NCBI GenBank assembly: GCA_021817985.1
Contig: JAKAFK010000013.1
Coordinates: 1-64,000, forward strand
Direction of reading: 5' to 3'
DNA: 64,000 nt
Origin: Pseudomonadota bacterium
GTDB lineage: Bacteria; Pseudomonadota; Gammaproteobacteria; Burkholderiales; JAKAFK01
Positions 37,085 to 46,396 of this stretch are shown piece after piece; position 1 is the first letter of the stretch; each line of letters starts with the position of its first letter. The position numbers were made by a program, and so were the translations under genes. Under the pieces are notes generated by a model. It was given only the letters and a program-made list of their open reading frames with translations. It made no database searches and was not told where the DNA came from.

Positions 37085-37864
37085 TCATCGGGGCTCCTTC
37101 GCTCGAAGGCCGGCTTCGGCGAACGGCCCGGCCGCATTGTTGATCGACAGGAATCGCCGGGCGATCGCTTCGGGGCCAAGCCCGAGGCTCGCGAAGCGCT
37201 GCGTCAGGGCCACACTGTTGACTTGCTCCGACGGGCCGTAGCACCCGTAGCAGGCCCGTCCGAAGCGGGGGCACAATGCGCCGCAGCCGGATCGCGTCAC
37301 CGGCCCCATGCACGGCTCGCCGTGGGCGACGAGCACACAGACGTTGGCCTCGCGCTTGCACGTCGCGCAGACGCTGTCCCCCGGATTGAGAGGCCTCACC
37401 CCAAGCGCAAGATCATGGATCGCCGAGAAGACCTGGCGGCTGTCCACGGGGCAGCCCCATAACTCGAGATCCACGGCGACATAGCGGGAGATGGCGTGCG
37501 AGGCGCCCAGCAGGCTCACATACGCCGGACTCGGATAAATGGCGGCCACCCATTCCCGCCCGTCCGTCTGGAGGTTGCGCAGGGCTTGGATCCCGCCCGC
37601 CGTCGCGCAGGCGCCGATCGTCACCAGCGTGCGGGCATTCTTGCGCAGCTCCCGGATGCGGATCTCCTCCTCCGGGGTCGAGACGCTCCCCTCCACGAAG
37701 GCCACATCCACCGGGGCGTCGGGATCCACGTACCCCAGTTCGGCGAAATGGACGAATTCCACCCGATCGGCAAGGCGCATCACCTCTTCGACACGGTTGA
37801 GCAGCGCGAGCTGGCATCCGTCGCAGGAGCTGAACTTGTGTACGGACACCCTGAGCCTCGCCAT
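37085..37864 (-). CDS. hydD: HydD, [NiFe] hydrogenase small (delta) subunit, group 3b
   Basis: 259 residues with cysteines for three Fe-S clusters. SSCDGCQLALL is the proximal-cluster start; FVEGSVSTPEEE and GACATAGGIQALRNL are group 3 small-subunit signatures; GEPCMGPVTRSGCGALCPRF then CYGCYGP binds the distal clusters. No Tat signal, so the enzyme is cytoplasmic. Ten bases separate it from the FAD subunit gene. Confidence 0.93.
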   Translation of the reverse strand: MARLRVSVHKFSSCDGCQLALLNRVEEVMRLADRVEFVHFAELGYVDPDAPVDVAFVEGSVSTPEEEIRIRELRKNARTLVTIGACATAGGIQALRNLQTDGREWVAAIYPSPAYVSLLGASHAISRYVAVDLELWGCPVDSRQVFSAIHDLALGVRPLNPGDSVCATCKREANVCVLVAHGEPCMGPVTRSGCGALCPRFGRACYGCYGPSEQVNSVALTQRFASLGLGPEAIARRFLSINNAAGPFAEAGLRAKEPR

Positions 37865-37874
37865 GCGCCCTCCG

Positions 37875-38708
37875 TCAATAGCCGCGCGTTCCGAGCAATG
37901 CCTTGACTTCAGGATAGGCAAAAACCGGCCCGTCCTTGCACACGAACTTGGCCCCATACTGGCAATGTCCGCACAGGCCGAGCGCACACTGCATGTTCCG
38001 CTCCATGCTGAGGAAGATGGACTCCTCCGGCAGCCCTGCCCGGAGGAGGCGGCGCACAGCGACAACCATCATGCCTTCGGGACCGCACAGCATGGCCAGG
38101 GTGCGCGACGGATCATAGGCGAGATCATCGAAAAGATCGGTCACCAGTCCCACATGCCACGGCCATGAGGTGTCGCCTTCGTCGGCTGCCAGCAGCACCC
38201 GTGTGTCCGGGACACCTCGCCACGCTTCGTAGCGGTCGCGGTAGATCAGCTCGTGCGCGCGCTTGACGCCCTGGACGATGGAAAGCCGCCCGAACTCGGA
38301 CCGCCGATGGATGATGTAGTTGATGACGGCCACCGTGGGGGCACATCCGAGCCCGCCGGTCACGATGATGACATCGCGCCCACGTGCCCGGTCCATAGGC
38401 CATCCGCGACCGTAAGGCCCGCGCAGTCCGACGCAATCGCCAGGCTGCAGGCGCGCCAGGCCTTCGGTGACGCGCCCCACGCGACGAATGGTGTGGTCGA
38501 GCAGGACATCGCTCTCGGGATCCGAGACGATCGAGATCGGAATCTCCCCCACGCCGAAGAGGTAAACCATGTTGAATTGCCCGGGCACGAACCGGGGGGA
38601 GGGCGATGGCGCCAAGGGACGCAGCCGCAACGTGAAGATGCTGTCCGATTCGTCGACCCGCCCTACGATGCGCGCCCCTTCGGGGCAATGGGAATCGATG
38701 CCGTTCAA
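37875..38708 (-). CDS. hydG: HydG, FAD/NAD(P)-binding (gamma) subunit of group 3b hydrogenase
   Basis: 277-residue protein of the ferredoxin-NADP reductase/PyrK type. FAD site: VPGQFNMVYLFGVGE then SIVSDPE; NAD(P) site: VIIVTGGLGCAPTVAVINYI and LCGPEGMM. A C-terminal [2Fe-2S] motif is CALGLCGHCQYGAKFVC. TTG 38708 overlaps the upstream stop as TTGA. It passes electrons between the hydrogenase and NAD(P). Confidence 0.92.
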   Translation of the reverse strand: MNGIDSHCPEGARIVGRVDESDSIFTLRLRPLAPSPSPRFVPGQFNMVYLFGVGEIPISIVSDPESDVLLDHTIRRVGRVTEGLARLQPGDCVGLRGPYGRGWPMDRARGRDVIIVTGGLGCAPTVAVINYIIHRRSEFGRLSIVQGVKRAHELIYRDRYEAWRGVPDTRVLLAADEGDTSWPWHVGLVTDLFDDLAYDPSRTLAMLCGPEGMMVVAVRRLLRAGLPEESIFLSMERNMQCALGLCGHCQYGAKFVCKDGPVFAYPEVKALLGTRGY

Positions 38709-39829
38709 GGGGTTGCGGCCCCGCACACGGCGGCAGCCTCCTCCGTGATATCGATGCCGACCGGGCACCAGGTGATGCAGCGGCCGCAACCGACACACCC
38801 GCTGCGGCCAAACTGGTCATGCCAGCTGCCCAACTTGTGGGTGAGCCACTGCCGGTAGCGCGATCGGATGTCGGGCCGCACCTGCCGGCCGTGAATCGAG
38901 GCGTGCCCCTCGCTGAAGCAGGAATCCCACTCGCGATAGTGCTCGGCGCTTGTGCCGTCACCGGACACCTCTTCCCGCTCGCAGTGGCAAAAGCACGTGG
39001 GGCAGACCAGCGCGCAGTTTCCGCACGACAAGCAGCGTCCAGCCACCTCATCCCAGCGCGGATGCATGAGGTTCGCAAAAAGCGCCGCCTGCAGATCCCG
39101 TCCCGGGAGGGCGCGCGTCTGGGCGGCCCCTGCCGCGGCGACGCGCGCGCGCGCCTCGGCCTCCCGCACGTCCCCCGCCGAAGCGAGCCCAAGGTCCGCC
39201 AATGCGCGCGCCCCGCGTTCAGAGCCCGAGGCCGCAACGAACCCATCATCGAGCTCCGTGAGCGCGATGTCGAATCCGTCTCGCGTGGCAGGACCGTCGC
39301 CTGTCGACGCGCAAAAACAAGTGGCGCTCGCATGCGTGCAGTTGACCGCCACGACGAACAGCCCCTCGCGTCGGGCCGCATAGGCGCCATCCGGGCGTTC
39401 CCCGCCCAGAAAATGCCGATCCTGGATGGCCATCGCCGCAAGGTCGCAGCTGCGTGCCCCGATCACGGCCAGCCGCGCGTCCTCGACCTCGGCCGGCTCG
39501 AACGCAAGCGCCGCCTTGCGCCCGTCGACGCGCCAGAGCGTCTCGCGCGGCGCGAACAGCCAGGGTTTGAGCCCCTGCGGGCCGTTGGCGAAGGCAAACA
39601 TGCGCGCATCGCCCGCGGCCTGCAGCGCATAGGATCCCTTCTCCTGGCGGTCGCGCCATCCGATGGGAAATTCGTCCGCCTGCGCGAGGGACGCGAACTG
39701 AATCGCCCCGTCGCGCACGACCGGCCCAAGGCATCGATACCCTTCCGAGCGAAGGTGATCCATCAGGGCGGACAATCGTTCGCGGGGCAGGAAGACCATG
39801 GACGAGCGCACGCCCGGCTGTCGTGACAT
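38705..39829 (-). CDS. hydB: HydB, 4Fe-4S (beta) subunit of group 3b hydrogenase
   Basis: 374 residues. An N-terminal part (about 1-230) with GARSCDLAAMAIQD and CFCASTGDGP resembles the P. furiosus HydB, and the C-terminal half binds two [4Fe-4S] clusters through CLSCGNCALVCPTC and CVGCGRCITWCPVG. In archaeal relatives this subunit gives sulfur reductase activity. It is first of the four structural genes, 59 bases after hoxX. Confidence 0.9.
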   Translation of the reverse strand: MSRQPGVRSSMVFLPRERLSALMDHLRSEGYRCLGPVVRDGAIQFASLAQADEFPIGWRDRQEKGSYALQAAGDARMFAFANGPQGLKPWLFAPRETLWRVDGRKAALAFEPAEVEDARLAVIGARSCDLAAMAIQDRHFLGGERPDGAYAARREGLFVVAVNCTHASATCFCASTGDGPATRDGFDIALTELDDGFVAASGSERGARALADLGLASAGDVREAEARARVAAAGAAQTRALPGRDLQAALFANLMHPRWDEVAGRCLSCGNCALVCPTCFCHCEREEVSGDGTSAEHYREWDSCFSEGHASIHGRQVRPDIRSRYRQWLTHKLGSWHDQFGRSGCVGCGRCITWCPVGIDITEEAAAVCGAATP

Positions 39830-39888
39830 TCCCGCTGTATCCTCTCAAGGGTGATGGACGCCGCTTACAGCAGTATAGATATTCGCCG

Positions 39889-41622
39889 TCAGGGCCGGTC
39901 CTGGCCGTCCGTCGGGCACCCTCGGGCGCGGTGTCGGGCGAGATGCACAGGGGTGCGCGAATAGGGCACCCGGTGGACGAAGTTGTAGCGCGCCACATGA
40001 TAGCTCGGATCGAACCCGTAGAAGTTGAGCGCCATTTGTGCCATTTCTTCGGCGCGATGCTGGGCGAGGGGCTTGCGCGCCTCGTCCTCCTGGCGTTGCC
40101 GGCGCTTGAACGCGAGCCGATCCGCATAGTCCGTCCGGACGGCCAGCCGCGACGCCCACGCCTCAACCCCGGCCGGAAATCCCGCCGGTTCGCCTGCCCA
40201 GCAGCCGTCGATCAGGCCAAGCTCCGCGGCACGGAGCGCGGCGAGGGGAAGGCGGCTGTCGGCGAGCGCCTGCGCACGCGCATGCCCCACCCGCTTGGGC
40301 AGGAGATAGGTCCAGTATTCCGAACCATGGAGATTTCCCATCCCCCGATAATGGGGATTCAACACGATGCCGGCGCGCGCGAACACATAGTCGGCCGCAA
40401 GCGCCAGGCATACCCCGCCGGCTGCCGCGTTGCCCCGCAGCGCGGCGACGGTGAGGTGCGTGTCGCATTCGATGATGGCGCGCACCAGATCATTCATCGC
40501 CTCGACGTTGCGCCAGGACTCATCGGCGGGAGACTCCGCGGCTTCGATCTCGTGCAGATGGATGCCGTTCGACCAGAAGTCCGCCCCGCCCTCCAGCACG
40601 ATGATGCGCGTATCGCGCCGTTGCGCGTGGCGGAAGGCTTCGAGCAGGCGCAGACACTGGTCCGCGCTCATCGCGCCGTTGTAGAAGTCGAACCGCAGAT
40701 AGCCCACCCGCGCCTTTTCTCGATAGCGGATGTCGCGATAGGTGCGCGGGCCATCCGGCGAAGCGAGCGGCACTGCGAGTTCCGGCAGCCGCGCCGCGAT
40801 CGTCCCGAGCACGCAGGTGGCGGGGAGCTTGGGCCCGCGCCCGTCCGGATGCTTTTCCTGCAGGTGCCCGATCCACACCGCGCCGTCGCGCGTCGCACGC
40901 AAAATGGCCCCGTGCCGGCGCGCGAGCAGCTCGCCCGGTCGCCGCCCGCGCACCACGTCCTCGGGGTGGGCGTCATAGAGGTAGACCTCTTGCCCGTCAA
41001 TCCGGTCGAGTACCCCGGGCGAGCCGTCGGCGGCCCGGATCTTGCGCAGGATCGCGAGGCTTCCGTCCGATGCCCAATCGATCACCCGATCGCACTGGCG
41101 CATGGGGGGATGCACGCGCCCTTTCATGCCCGGATCTCGATCATCCTGGGGCAGGGGCCGAAAATAGGGATCGCGCATGCGCGCGAGCACCTGCTGCACG
41201 GCCTCCCACGCGCAATCGGCCACCTCCCGCCGGTAGAGGCTTCCCTTGGTACCCTCGCGCAGGGTGAACGGCACGCTCGCCCAGATGTCGCCGGCGTCCC
41301 ACTGACCGTTCGCCTGCAAGGCGGTCACGCCCCATTCCTGTCGTCCTTCGGCCATCGCCCAGTCCAGCGCGGACGGACCGCGATCGCCGGGGATGCCGGG
41401 GTGGATCACGATGCTCAGCACGCTGCGCCAGATCGTCTCGGGAATGGCCCGTTTGAGAAAGGGCGCGAGAACCAGATGCGGGCAATAGCGCGCCGCCGCC
41501 TCCAAGGTGATGGCCTCGCTGATGTCGAATTCGACCGACACTTCATGGCCCAGACGCGCCAGCTCGCAATAAAGGCGCTGCGCCAGGCTATTGAACGCGT
41601 GGACCAGCAACAGGATGCGCAC
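39889..41622 (-). CDS. hoxX: HoxX, CO-forming maturation protein of [NiFe] hydrogenase
   Basis: 577 residues, two domains. The N-terminal formyl-transferase-like part starts VRILLLVHAFNSLAQRLY and has the SIVIHPGIPGDRGPSALDWA segment; the C-terminal enoyl-CoA-hydratase-like part has EGGADFWSNGIHLHEIEAAE and ALRGNAAAGGVCLALAADYV. HoxX converts formyl-THF via formyl-CoA to the CO ligand of the active site in aerobic conditions. GTG 41622 chosen, 11 bases after the hypE stop. Confidence 0.92.
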   Translation of the reverse strand: MRILLLVHAFNSLAQRLYCELARLGHEVSVEFDISEAITLEAAARYCPHLVLAPFLKRAIPETIWRSVLSIVIHPGIPGDRGPSALDWAMAEGRQEWGVTALQANGQWDAGDIWASVPFTLREGTKGSLYRREVADCAWEAVQQVLARMRDPYFRPLPQDDRDPGMKGRVHPPMRQCDRVIDWASDGSLAILRKIRAADGSPGVLDRIDGQEVYLYDAHPEDVVRGRRPGELLARRHGAILRATRDGAVWIGHLQEKHPDGRGPKLPATCVLGTIAARLPELAVPLASPDGPRTYRDIRYREKARVGYLRFDFYNGAMSADQCLRLLEAFRHAQRRDTRIIVLEGGADFWSNGIHLHEIEAAESPADESWRNVEAMNDLVRAIIECDTHLTVAALRGNAAAGGVCLALAADYVFARAGIVLNPHYRGMGNLHGSEYWTYLLPKRVGHARAQALADSRLPLAALRAAELGLIDGCWAGEPAGFPAGVEAWASRLAVRTDYADRLAFKRRQRQEDEARKPLAQHRAEEMAQMALNFYGFDPSYHVARYNFVHRVPYSRTPVHLARHRARGCPTDGQDRP

Positions 41623-41633
41623 GGGGCAAGGCG

Positions 41634-42686
41634 TCAGCAGATGCGCGGCAATTGGTCGCCGCGACGCCAATCGACATGGCGTTGCCCCCCCAGCCGCGTC
41701 GTCATCTGGACGAAGCACAGCGGATCGGCGGCCACTTCGCCGATGATCGCCGAGCGCTCGCCCAACGGGTGGGCGCGCATCGCCTCGAGCAGCGTCGGTG
41801 CCTGTCCCTTGGCGCAAATCGCCAGAAGCTTGCCCTCGTTGGCGAGATAAAGCGGATCGAAGCCGAAGAGCTCGCACGCCGCGGACACCTCCGGGCGAAT
41901 GGGAATGGACGCCTCCACGAGGTTCATCCCCACGCCCGAGGCCCATGCCAGCTCATTCAGGGCGGTGGCAAGCCCGCCGCGGGTCGGATCGCGCAAGCAA
42001 TGAATATCGGGCACCGCATCGGTCATTGCGGCGACCAGCCCGTGCAGCGCGCAGGTATCCGATTCGATGGGGCTTTCGAACCCTAAGGGCCCGCGCGCCG
42101 AAAGGATTGCCACGCCATGCTCTCCCAGGGTGCCGCTCACGATGATCGCGTCGGTGGGGCGCGCACGCTCGGCGGAAATCTCGACGCCGTCGCGGACCAG
42201 ACCGATGCCCGTGGTATTGATGAACAGGCCATCGCCCTTGCCGCGCTCGACGACCTTGGTATCCCCGGTCACCACCGCAACCCCGGCGGCGGCAGCCGCA
42301 CGGGCCATGGACTCGACGACGCGCTTCAAATCAGCCAGGGGAAATCCCTCCTCCAGGATGAAGCCGGCCGAAAGGTACAAAGGCCGGGCGCCTGCCATGG
42401 CGACGTCATTAATGGTGCCGTTCACGGCGAGTGCGCCGATGTCGCCGCCCGGGAAGAAGAGGGGCGAGACGACATGGCTGTCCGTCGCCATCACGATGCG
42501 GCCGGGCGGCAGCGCCAGCAGGGCCTGATCGTTGCCTTTGCGCAGCCACTCATTGTCGAACGCCGCCATGAAAAGCTCGTCGATGAGCTGTGCGGTCGCC
42601 TTGCCGCCGCTGCCATGGGTCATCTCGATGCGGCCGCCCACGAAGTCCAGCGGCCGGATATAGCCTTTCGTGCGGTGCACGATCAA
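41634..42686 (-). CDS. hypE: HypE, carbamoyl dehydratase for the cyanide ligands
   Basis: 350-residue PurM-like enzyme that dehydrates the thiocarboxamide on its own C-terminal Cys to thiocyanate; the protein ends PRIC as required. Other features: MTHGSGGKATAQLIDELF, ATDSHVVSPLFFPGGDIG, VVTGDTKVV and DPTRGGLATALNE. TTG 42686 overlaps hypD's stop (TTGA). Confidence 0.95.
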   Translation of the reverse strand: MIVHRTKGYIRPLDFVGGRIEMTHGSGGKATAQLIDELFMAAFDNEWLRKGNDQALLALPPGRIVMATDSHVVSPLFFPGGDIGALAVNGTINDVAMAGARPLYLSAGFILEEGFPLADLKRVVESMARAAAAAGVAVVTGDTKVVERGKGDGLFINTTGIGLVRDGVEISAERARPTDAIIVSGTLGEHGVAILSARGPLGFESPIESDTCALHGLVAAMTDAVPDIHCLRDPTRGGLATALNELAWASGVGMNLVEASIPIRPEVSAACELFGFDPLYLANEGKLLAICAKGQAPTLLEAMRAHPLGERSAIIGEVAADPLCFVQMTTRLGGQRHVDWRRGDQLPRIC

Positions 42687-43822
42687 GCACCTCCCTCACG
42701 GGCGGGCCGCCGGCGTCCATAGGCATAATGGGCGGCGCACGCCCCTTCCGCCGACACCATGCACGAGCCGATCGGGCTCTCCGGCGTGCATGCGGTCCCG
42801 AATATTTTGCACTGTTCCGGCGTCTTGATGCCGCGCACAACCGCCCCGCATTCGCACGCCCGGGGATCGGGGACGGCCCGGTAGTTGAGCCCGAAGCGCG
42901 TCTCGGCGTCGAAGGCCCGGAAACGCTCCTTGAGCTTGAGTGCGCTATACGGCACTTCCCCCAGCCCGCGCCACTCGAAAAGACGGCGCAGCTCGAAGAC
43001 TTCCGCGACCAGCGCCTGCGCCTTCCGATTGCCCTCGCGCGAGACCGCCCGCCGGTATTGGTTCTCCACCTGGGCGCGGCCTTCGTTCAGCTGGCCGATC
43101 AACATCAGGATCGCCTGCAGGAGATCGAGCGGCTCAAAGCCCGCGATCACCACAGGACATTGGTACTCGCGCGCAAAATACTCGAAGGACCGGCTGCCGA
43201 TGACCGTGCTCACGTGCGAGGGTCCGAGGAATCCGTCCACGGGCGCGGGTCCGGTCTCGCGCAGTGCGGGGGCTTCCAGGATATTGAGCATCGCCGCCGG
43301 CGTGACCACATGGTTGCAGAGCACGGTGAAGTTTCGCAGCCCTAGCGCGTGCGCCTGGCGGACCGCCACGGCGGTGGGCGGCGTCGTGGTTTCGAAGCCG
43401 ATGGCGAAAAGAACGACCTCGCGGCCGGGGTGCTCGCACGCGATGCGGATGGCATCGGCACTCGAGTAAAGGAGGCGCACGTCGGCGCCTTGCGCCTTGA
43501 CGGAAGCCAGGCTCGTGCCGCGGGAGGCCGGTACGCGCATCATATCGCCATAGGTGCACAAGATGACGTCCTCTCGGCCCGCCAGTTCGATCGCGCTGTC
43601 GAGCCGCCCGATGGGCAGCACGCAAACCGGGCACCCGGGCCCATGGATCATGCGGATGTTGTCGGGCAACAGGGCATCGATCCCGAAGCGCGCCAATGCG
43701 TGCGTGTGCCCCCCGCAAAACTCCATCAGGCGGTAGCGGCGACGGGAATCGGCCTGCCGCCGGATGGCGTCCACCAGGCCGCCCGCAAGGTGCGCGTCGC
43801 GAAATTCGTCGATATACTTCAC
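42683..43822 (-). CDS. hypD: HypD, Fe-S scaffold for Fe(CN)2CO assembly
   Basis: 379 residues. Conserved motifs: YRLMEFCGGHTHAL, IHGPGCPVCVLPIGR, ILCTYGDMMRVP, FAIGFETTTPPTA, and the C-terminal Cys cluster for the [4Fe-4S] centre (CECGAVVRGIKTPEQCKIFG, ESPIGSCMVSAEGACAAHY). Works with HypC and HypE. Overlaps hypC by four bases. Confidence 0.96.
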   Translation of the reverse strand: MKYIDEFRDAHLAGGLVDAIRRQADSRRRYRLMEFCGGHTHALARFGIDALLPDNIRMIHGPGCPVCVLPIGRLDSAIELAGREDVILCTYGDMMRVPASRGTSLASVKAQGADVRLLYSSADAIRIACEHPGREVVLFAIGFETTTPPTAVAVRQAHALGLRNFTVLCNHVVTPAAMLNILEAPALRETGPAPVDGFLGPSHVSTVIGSRSFEYFAREYQCPVVIAGFEPLDLLQAILMLIGQLNEGRAQVENQYRRAVSREGNRKAQALVAEVFELRRLFEWRGLGEVPYSALKLKERFRAFDAETRFGLNYRAVPDPRACECGAVVRGIKTPEQCKIFGTACTPESPIGSCMVSAEGACAAHYAYGRRRPAREGGA

Positions 43823-44052
43823 GGCTGCCCACCCCCCAGGGCCGCCATTTCGGCGAACAGGCGCAACGTCGTCTGTGCCTGCGCCGCATCCACCTTTGCC
43901 AGCGCGTAGCCGACATGGACGATGACGTAATCGCCCACCGCCACCTCCTCCAGCAGGGCCAGCGATATCTCCTTGCGCACCCCGCCCACGTCCGCGAGCG
44001 CCTGCTCACCCGCCCGAAGCTCAATCACTTGCGCCGGAATGGCTAGACACAT
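43819..44052 (-). CDS. hypC: HypC, hydrogenase assembly chaperone
   Basis: 77 residues. The N-terminal MCLAIPAQV carries the essential Cys2 that binds iron and the large-subunit precursor, followed by VGDYVIVHVGYAL. Operates with HypD in Fe(CN)2CO transfer. Confidence 0.95.
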   Translation of the reverse strand: MCLAIPAQVIELRAGEQALADVGGVRKEISLALLEEVAVGDYVIVHVGYALAKVDAAQAQTTLRLFAEMAALGGGQP

Positions 44053-44076
44053 CTTTGGTCCTCTGCGTGGGCCGTC

Positions 44077-46392
44077 TCAGTTTCCGGAAAGCATTCGCAT
44101 CGCCACCCAGGCCTGCCCGAGACTGATGCCGCCGTCGTTGGGAGGCGCCTGCCGCGCATGAAGCACCGTCAGGCCCTGGGCGCTCAAACGGGCAGCGAGC
44201 GACGCACTGAGGAGCCGGTTGACGAAGCAGCCGCCCCCCAGGGCGACCCGACGCACCCCGCGTCGCGCGGCGGCGGGAATGACCCATGCCGCAAGGCCGG
44301 CGCTGAGCGTGGCGTGGAACAGCGCAGCGCCCCGGCGCTGATCGGTGATGCCGGAAAGCGCATCGAGCAACGGCAGGAAATCAAGGGTCCCTTCCGCCGT
44401 GAGCCGATAGCCGCCCGCCAGCGGCGCGACCCCCCCGTGCTCCGCCGCCAGGCTCTCGAGCCGCATCGCGGCGTGCGCCTCGAAGCCTTGGCGATCGGAA
44501 ATGCCCAACAGACCGGCCGCCGCGTCGAACCAGCGCCCCGCACTGCTGGTCGGGGGGCTGTTGAGCCCGTGCGAGAGCATCGCGGCTATCGCCTGCCCCG
44601 GCGCCCCGTAACGCCGCCCGATCTCGTCTTGGCGACCGAGCAGATGCAGCGCGCCGCAGGCCATGCGCCAAGGTGCCTGCGCGGCCCGGTCGCCTCCCGG
44701 CAGCGGAAGCTCGCGCAGGTGTCCGATGCGGGTCATGGCCGATCCCGCCAGGTAAAGCAGTTCGCCGCCCCAAATGCCGCCGTCCGTCCCAAGCCCCATG
44801 CCGTCGAGCGCAATGCCGAGTGCTGCCTCGTCCCCGCCGTGTTCGGCCAGCACGGCGGCGATGTGCGCGTGATGATGCTGGACCGCGATCGTCGGAACCT
44901 CCCGCTCGCGCGCATACTCGGCGGCAAAGGTACTGCCGAAGAATTCGGGATGGCCATCGTGCGCCACGCCCTCCGGCATCACGCCGAGCAGCCGGGTCAG
45001 ATGGCGAACGGTCTCGCCCCATGCCCGGCAGCTCGCGCGATCGTCCAAATCGCCGATGTGGGGCGACAAGAACGCCTGGGCGCCCCGCGTGAGACATACC
45101 GTGTTCTTGAGCTCGGCGCCGCACGCCAGCACGGAAGGTCCGGCCTGAGGCAGCGCAATAGGCTGCGGGCTGAACCCGCGCCCGCGGCGGATAAAGGCGG
45201 GCCCGCCGGATCCGAGCAGCATCACGCTGTCGTCGCAGCGCGCCAGGATCGCGCGATCATGCACGAGAAAGGCGTCCGCGACCCCCGCAAGCCTGTCAAG
45301 CGCATCGGCGTTGTCCGTGACCAGGGGTTCTCCCCCCGGATTGGCGCTCGTCATGACGAGGACAAGCGGCGGTGGACAGCCCAGCCAGTGCGTGCCGTCG
45401 GGACGTCCGGCGGCCTCGTGGAACAGGAGCCAATGGACCGGCGCATAGGGAAGCATCGCCCCCAGCCACGCGAACCCGTCGGCCACGCCACGAAGACGTC
45501 CGTCGCATTCGGGCATTTTGCGCAGGAGCACGATGGGGCGCTCCCGCCCCTCGAGAAGGCTGCGCTCCTCCGGACTCAGCCACGCGTAGCCCGAGAGCGC
45601 CTCGCAGGTCGGGAACATCACGGCGAAGGGTTTGTCGTCGCGCCCCTTGCACGCCCGCAGCCGCGCGACGGCGTCGGCATTGCGCGCATCGCAGAGCAGA
45701 TGAAAGCCCCCCGCATCCTTGAGCGCCACGATCTCCCCTCGAGAAAGGCGCGCCAGCGCCGCCTCGATCGGATCGCCTGCGTCCGTGGCTCGCACCTGCG
45801 AGTCCACCAGCCGAAGCTGCGGCCCGCACGCGGGACAGGCATTGAGCTCGGCGTGAAAACGGCGGTCATGCGCATCTTCGTATTCGTGCCGGCACGCCGC
45901 GCACGACGGGAACGCCGCCATGCTGGTCCGCCCCCGATCGAAGGGCAGGGAGGCGGTTAGGCTGTAGCGCGGCCCGCAGGCCGTGCAGTGGGTGAAGGCG
46001 TATCGATAGCGACGGTTGCCGGGGTCGAACAGTTCCGCCAGGCACTCGGGACAAACGGCGGCATCGGGCGCGCTCGTGGTGGCCACGGCGCCTGCCCGGC
46101 TTGGCCGGATCGCGAACGTTTCGCCATCGGCGGCGGGCGCGCACTCTTCGGCGTCGAGGGCATCGATTCGGGCGAGCGCAGGGGCTTCATCAAGAAGCCG
46201 CCGGGCGAATGCCTCGAAGCCGCCGGGACCCTGCAGCTCGATCTCGACGCCGTACGCGTCGTTGCGAACCCAGCCGGCGAAGCCCATTTCGCGCGCGAGG
46301 CGGTACACGAGCGGACGAAAGCCGACGCCTTGCACCTGTCCGGAAACGCGCAGGCGCCACCGCGCGACGCGCGACGACTCCGCAGGGGCCAT
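44077..46392 (-). CDS. hypF: HypF, carbamoyltransferase
   Basis: 771 residues. Domain order is acylphosphatase (VSGQVQGVGFRPLVYRLA), two zinc-finger-like pairs (CPECLAELFDPGNRRY, HCTACGPRYS, CAACRHEYEDA, NACPACGPQ), YrdC-like (GEIVALKDAGGFHLLCDA), and a Kae1-like C-terminal domain (VQHHHAHIAAVLAEHG, ALDGMGLGTDGGIWGGE). It transfers a carbamoyl group to HypE. The ATG at 46392 lies four bases after the hypB stop. Confidence 0.95.
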   Translation of the reverse strand: MAPAESSRVARWRLRVSGQVQGVGFRPLVYRLAREMGFAGWVRNDAYGVEIELQGPGGFEAFARRLLDEAPALARIDALDAEECAPAADGETFAIRPSRAGAVATTSAPDAAVCPECLAELFDPGNRRYRYAFTHCTACGPRYSLTASLPFDRGRTSMAAFPSCAACRHEYEDAHDRRFHAELNACPACGPQLRLVDSQVRATDAGDPIEAALARLSRGEIVALKDAGGFHLLCDARNADAVARLRACKGRDDKPFAVMFPTCEALSGYAWLSPEERSLLEGRERPIVLLRKMPECDGRLRGVADGFAWLGAMLPYAPVHWLLFHEAAGRPDGTHWLGCPPPLVLVMTSANPGGEPLVTDNADALDRLAGVADAFLVHDRAILARCDDSVMLLGSGGPAFIRRGRGFSPQPIALPQAGPSVLACGAELKNTVCLTRGAQAFLSPHIGDLDDRASCRAWGETVRHLTRLLGVMPEGVAHDGHPEFFGSTFAAEYAREREVPTIAVQHHHAHIAAVLAEHGGDEAALGIALDGMGLGTDGGIWGGELLYLAGSAMTRIGHLRELPLPGGDRAAQAPWRMACGALHLLGRQDEIGRRYGAPGQAIAAMLSHGLNSPPTSSAGRWFDAAAGLLGISDRQGFEAHAAMRLESLAAEHGGVAPLAGGYRLTAEGTLDFLPLLDALSGITDQRRGAALFHATLSAGLAAWVIPAAARRGVRRVALGGGCFVNRLLSASLAARLSAQGLTVLHARQAPPNDGGISLGQAWVAMRMLSGN

Positions 46393-46396
46393 GACG

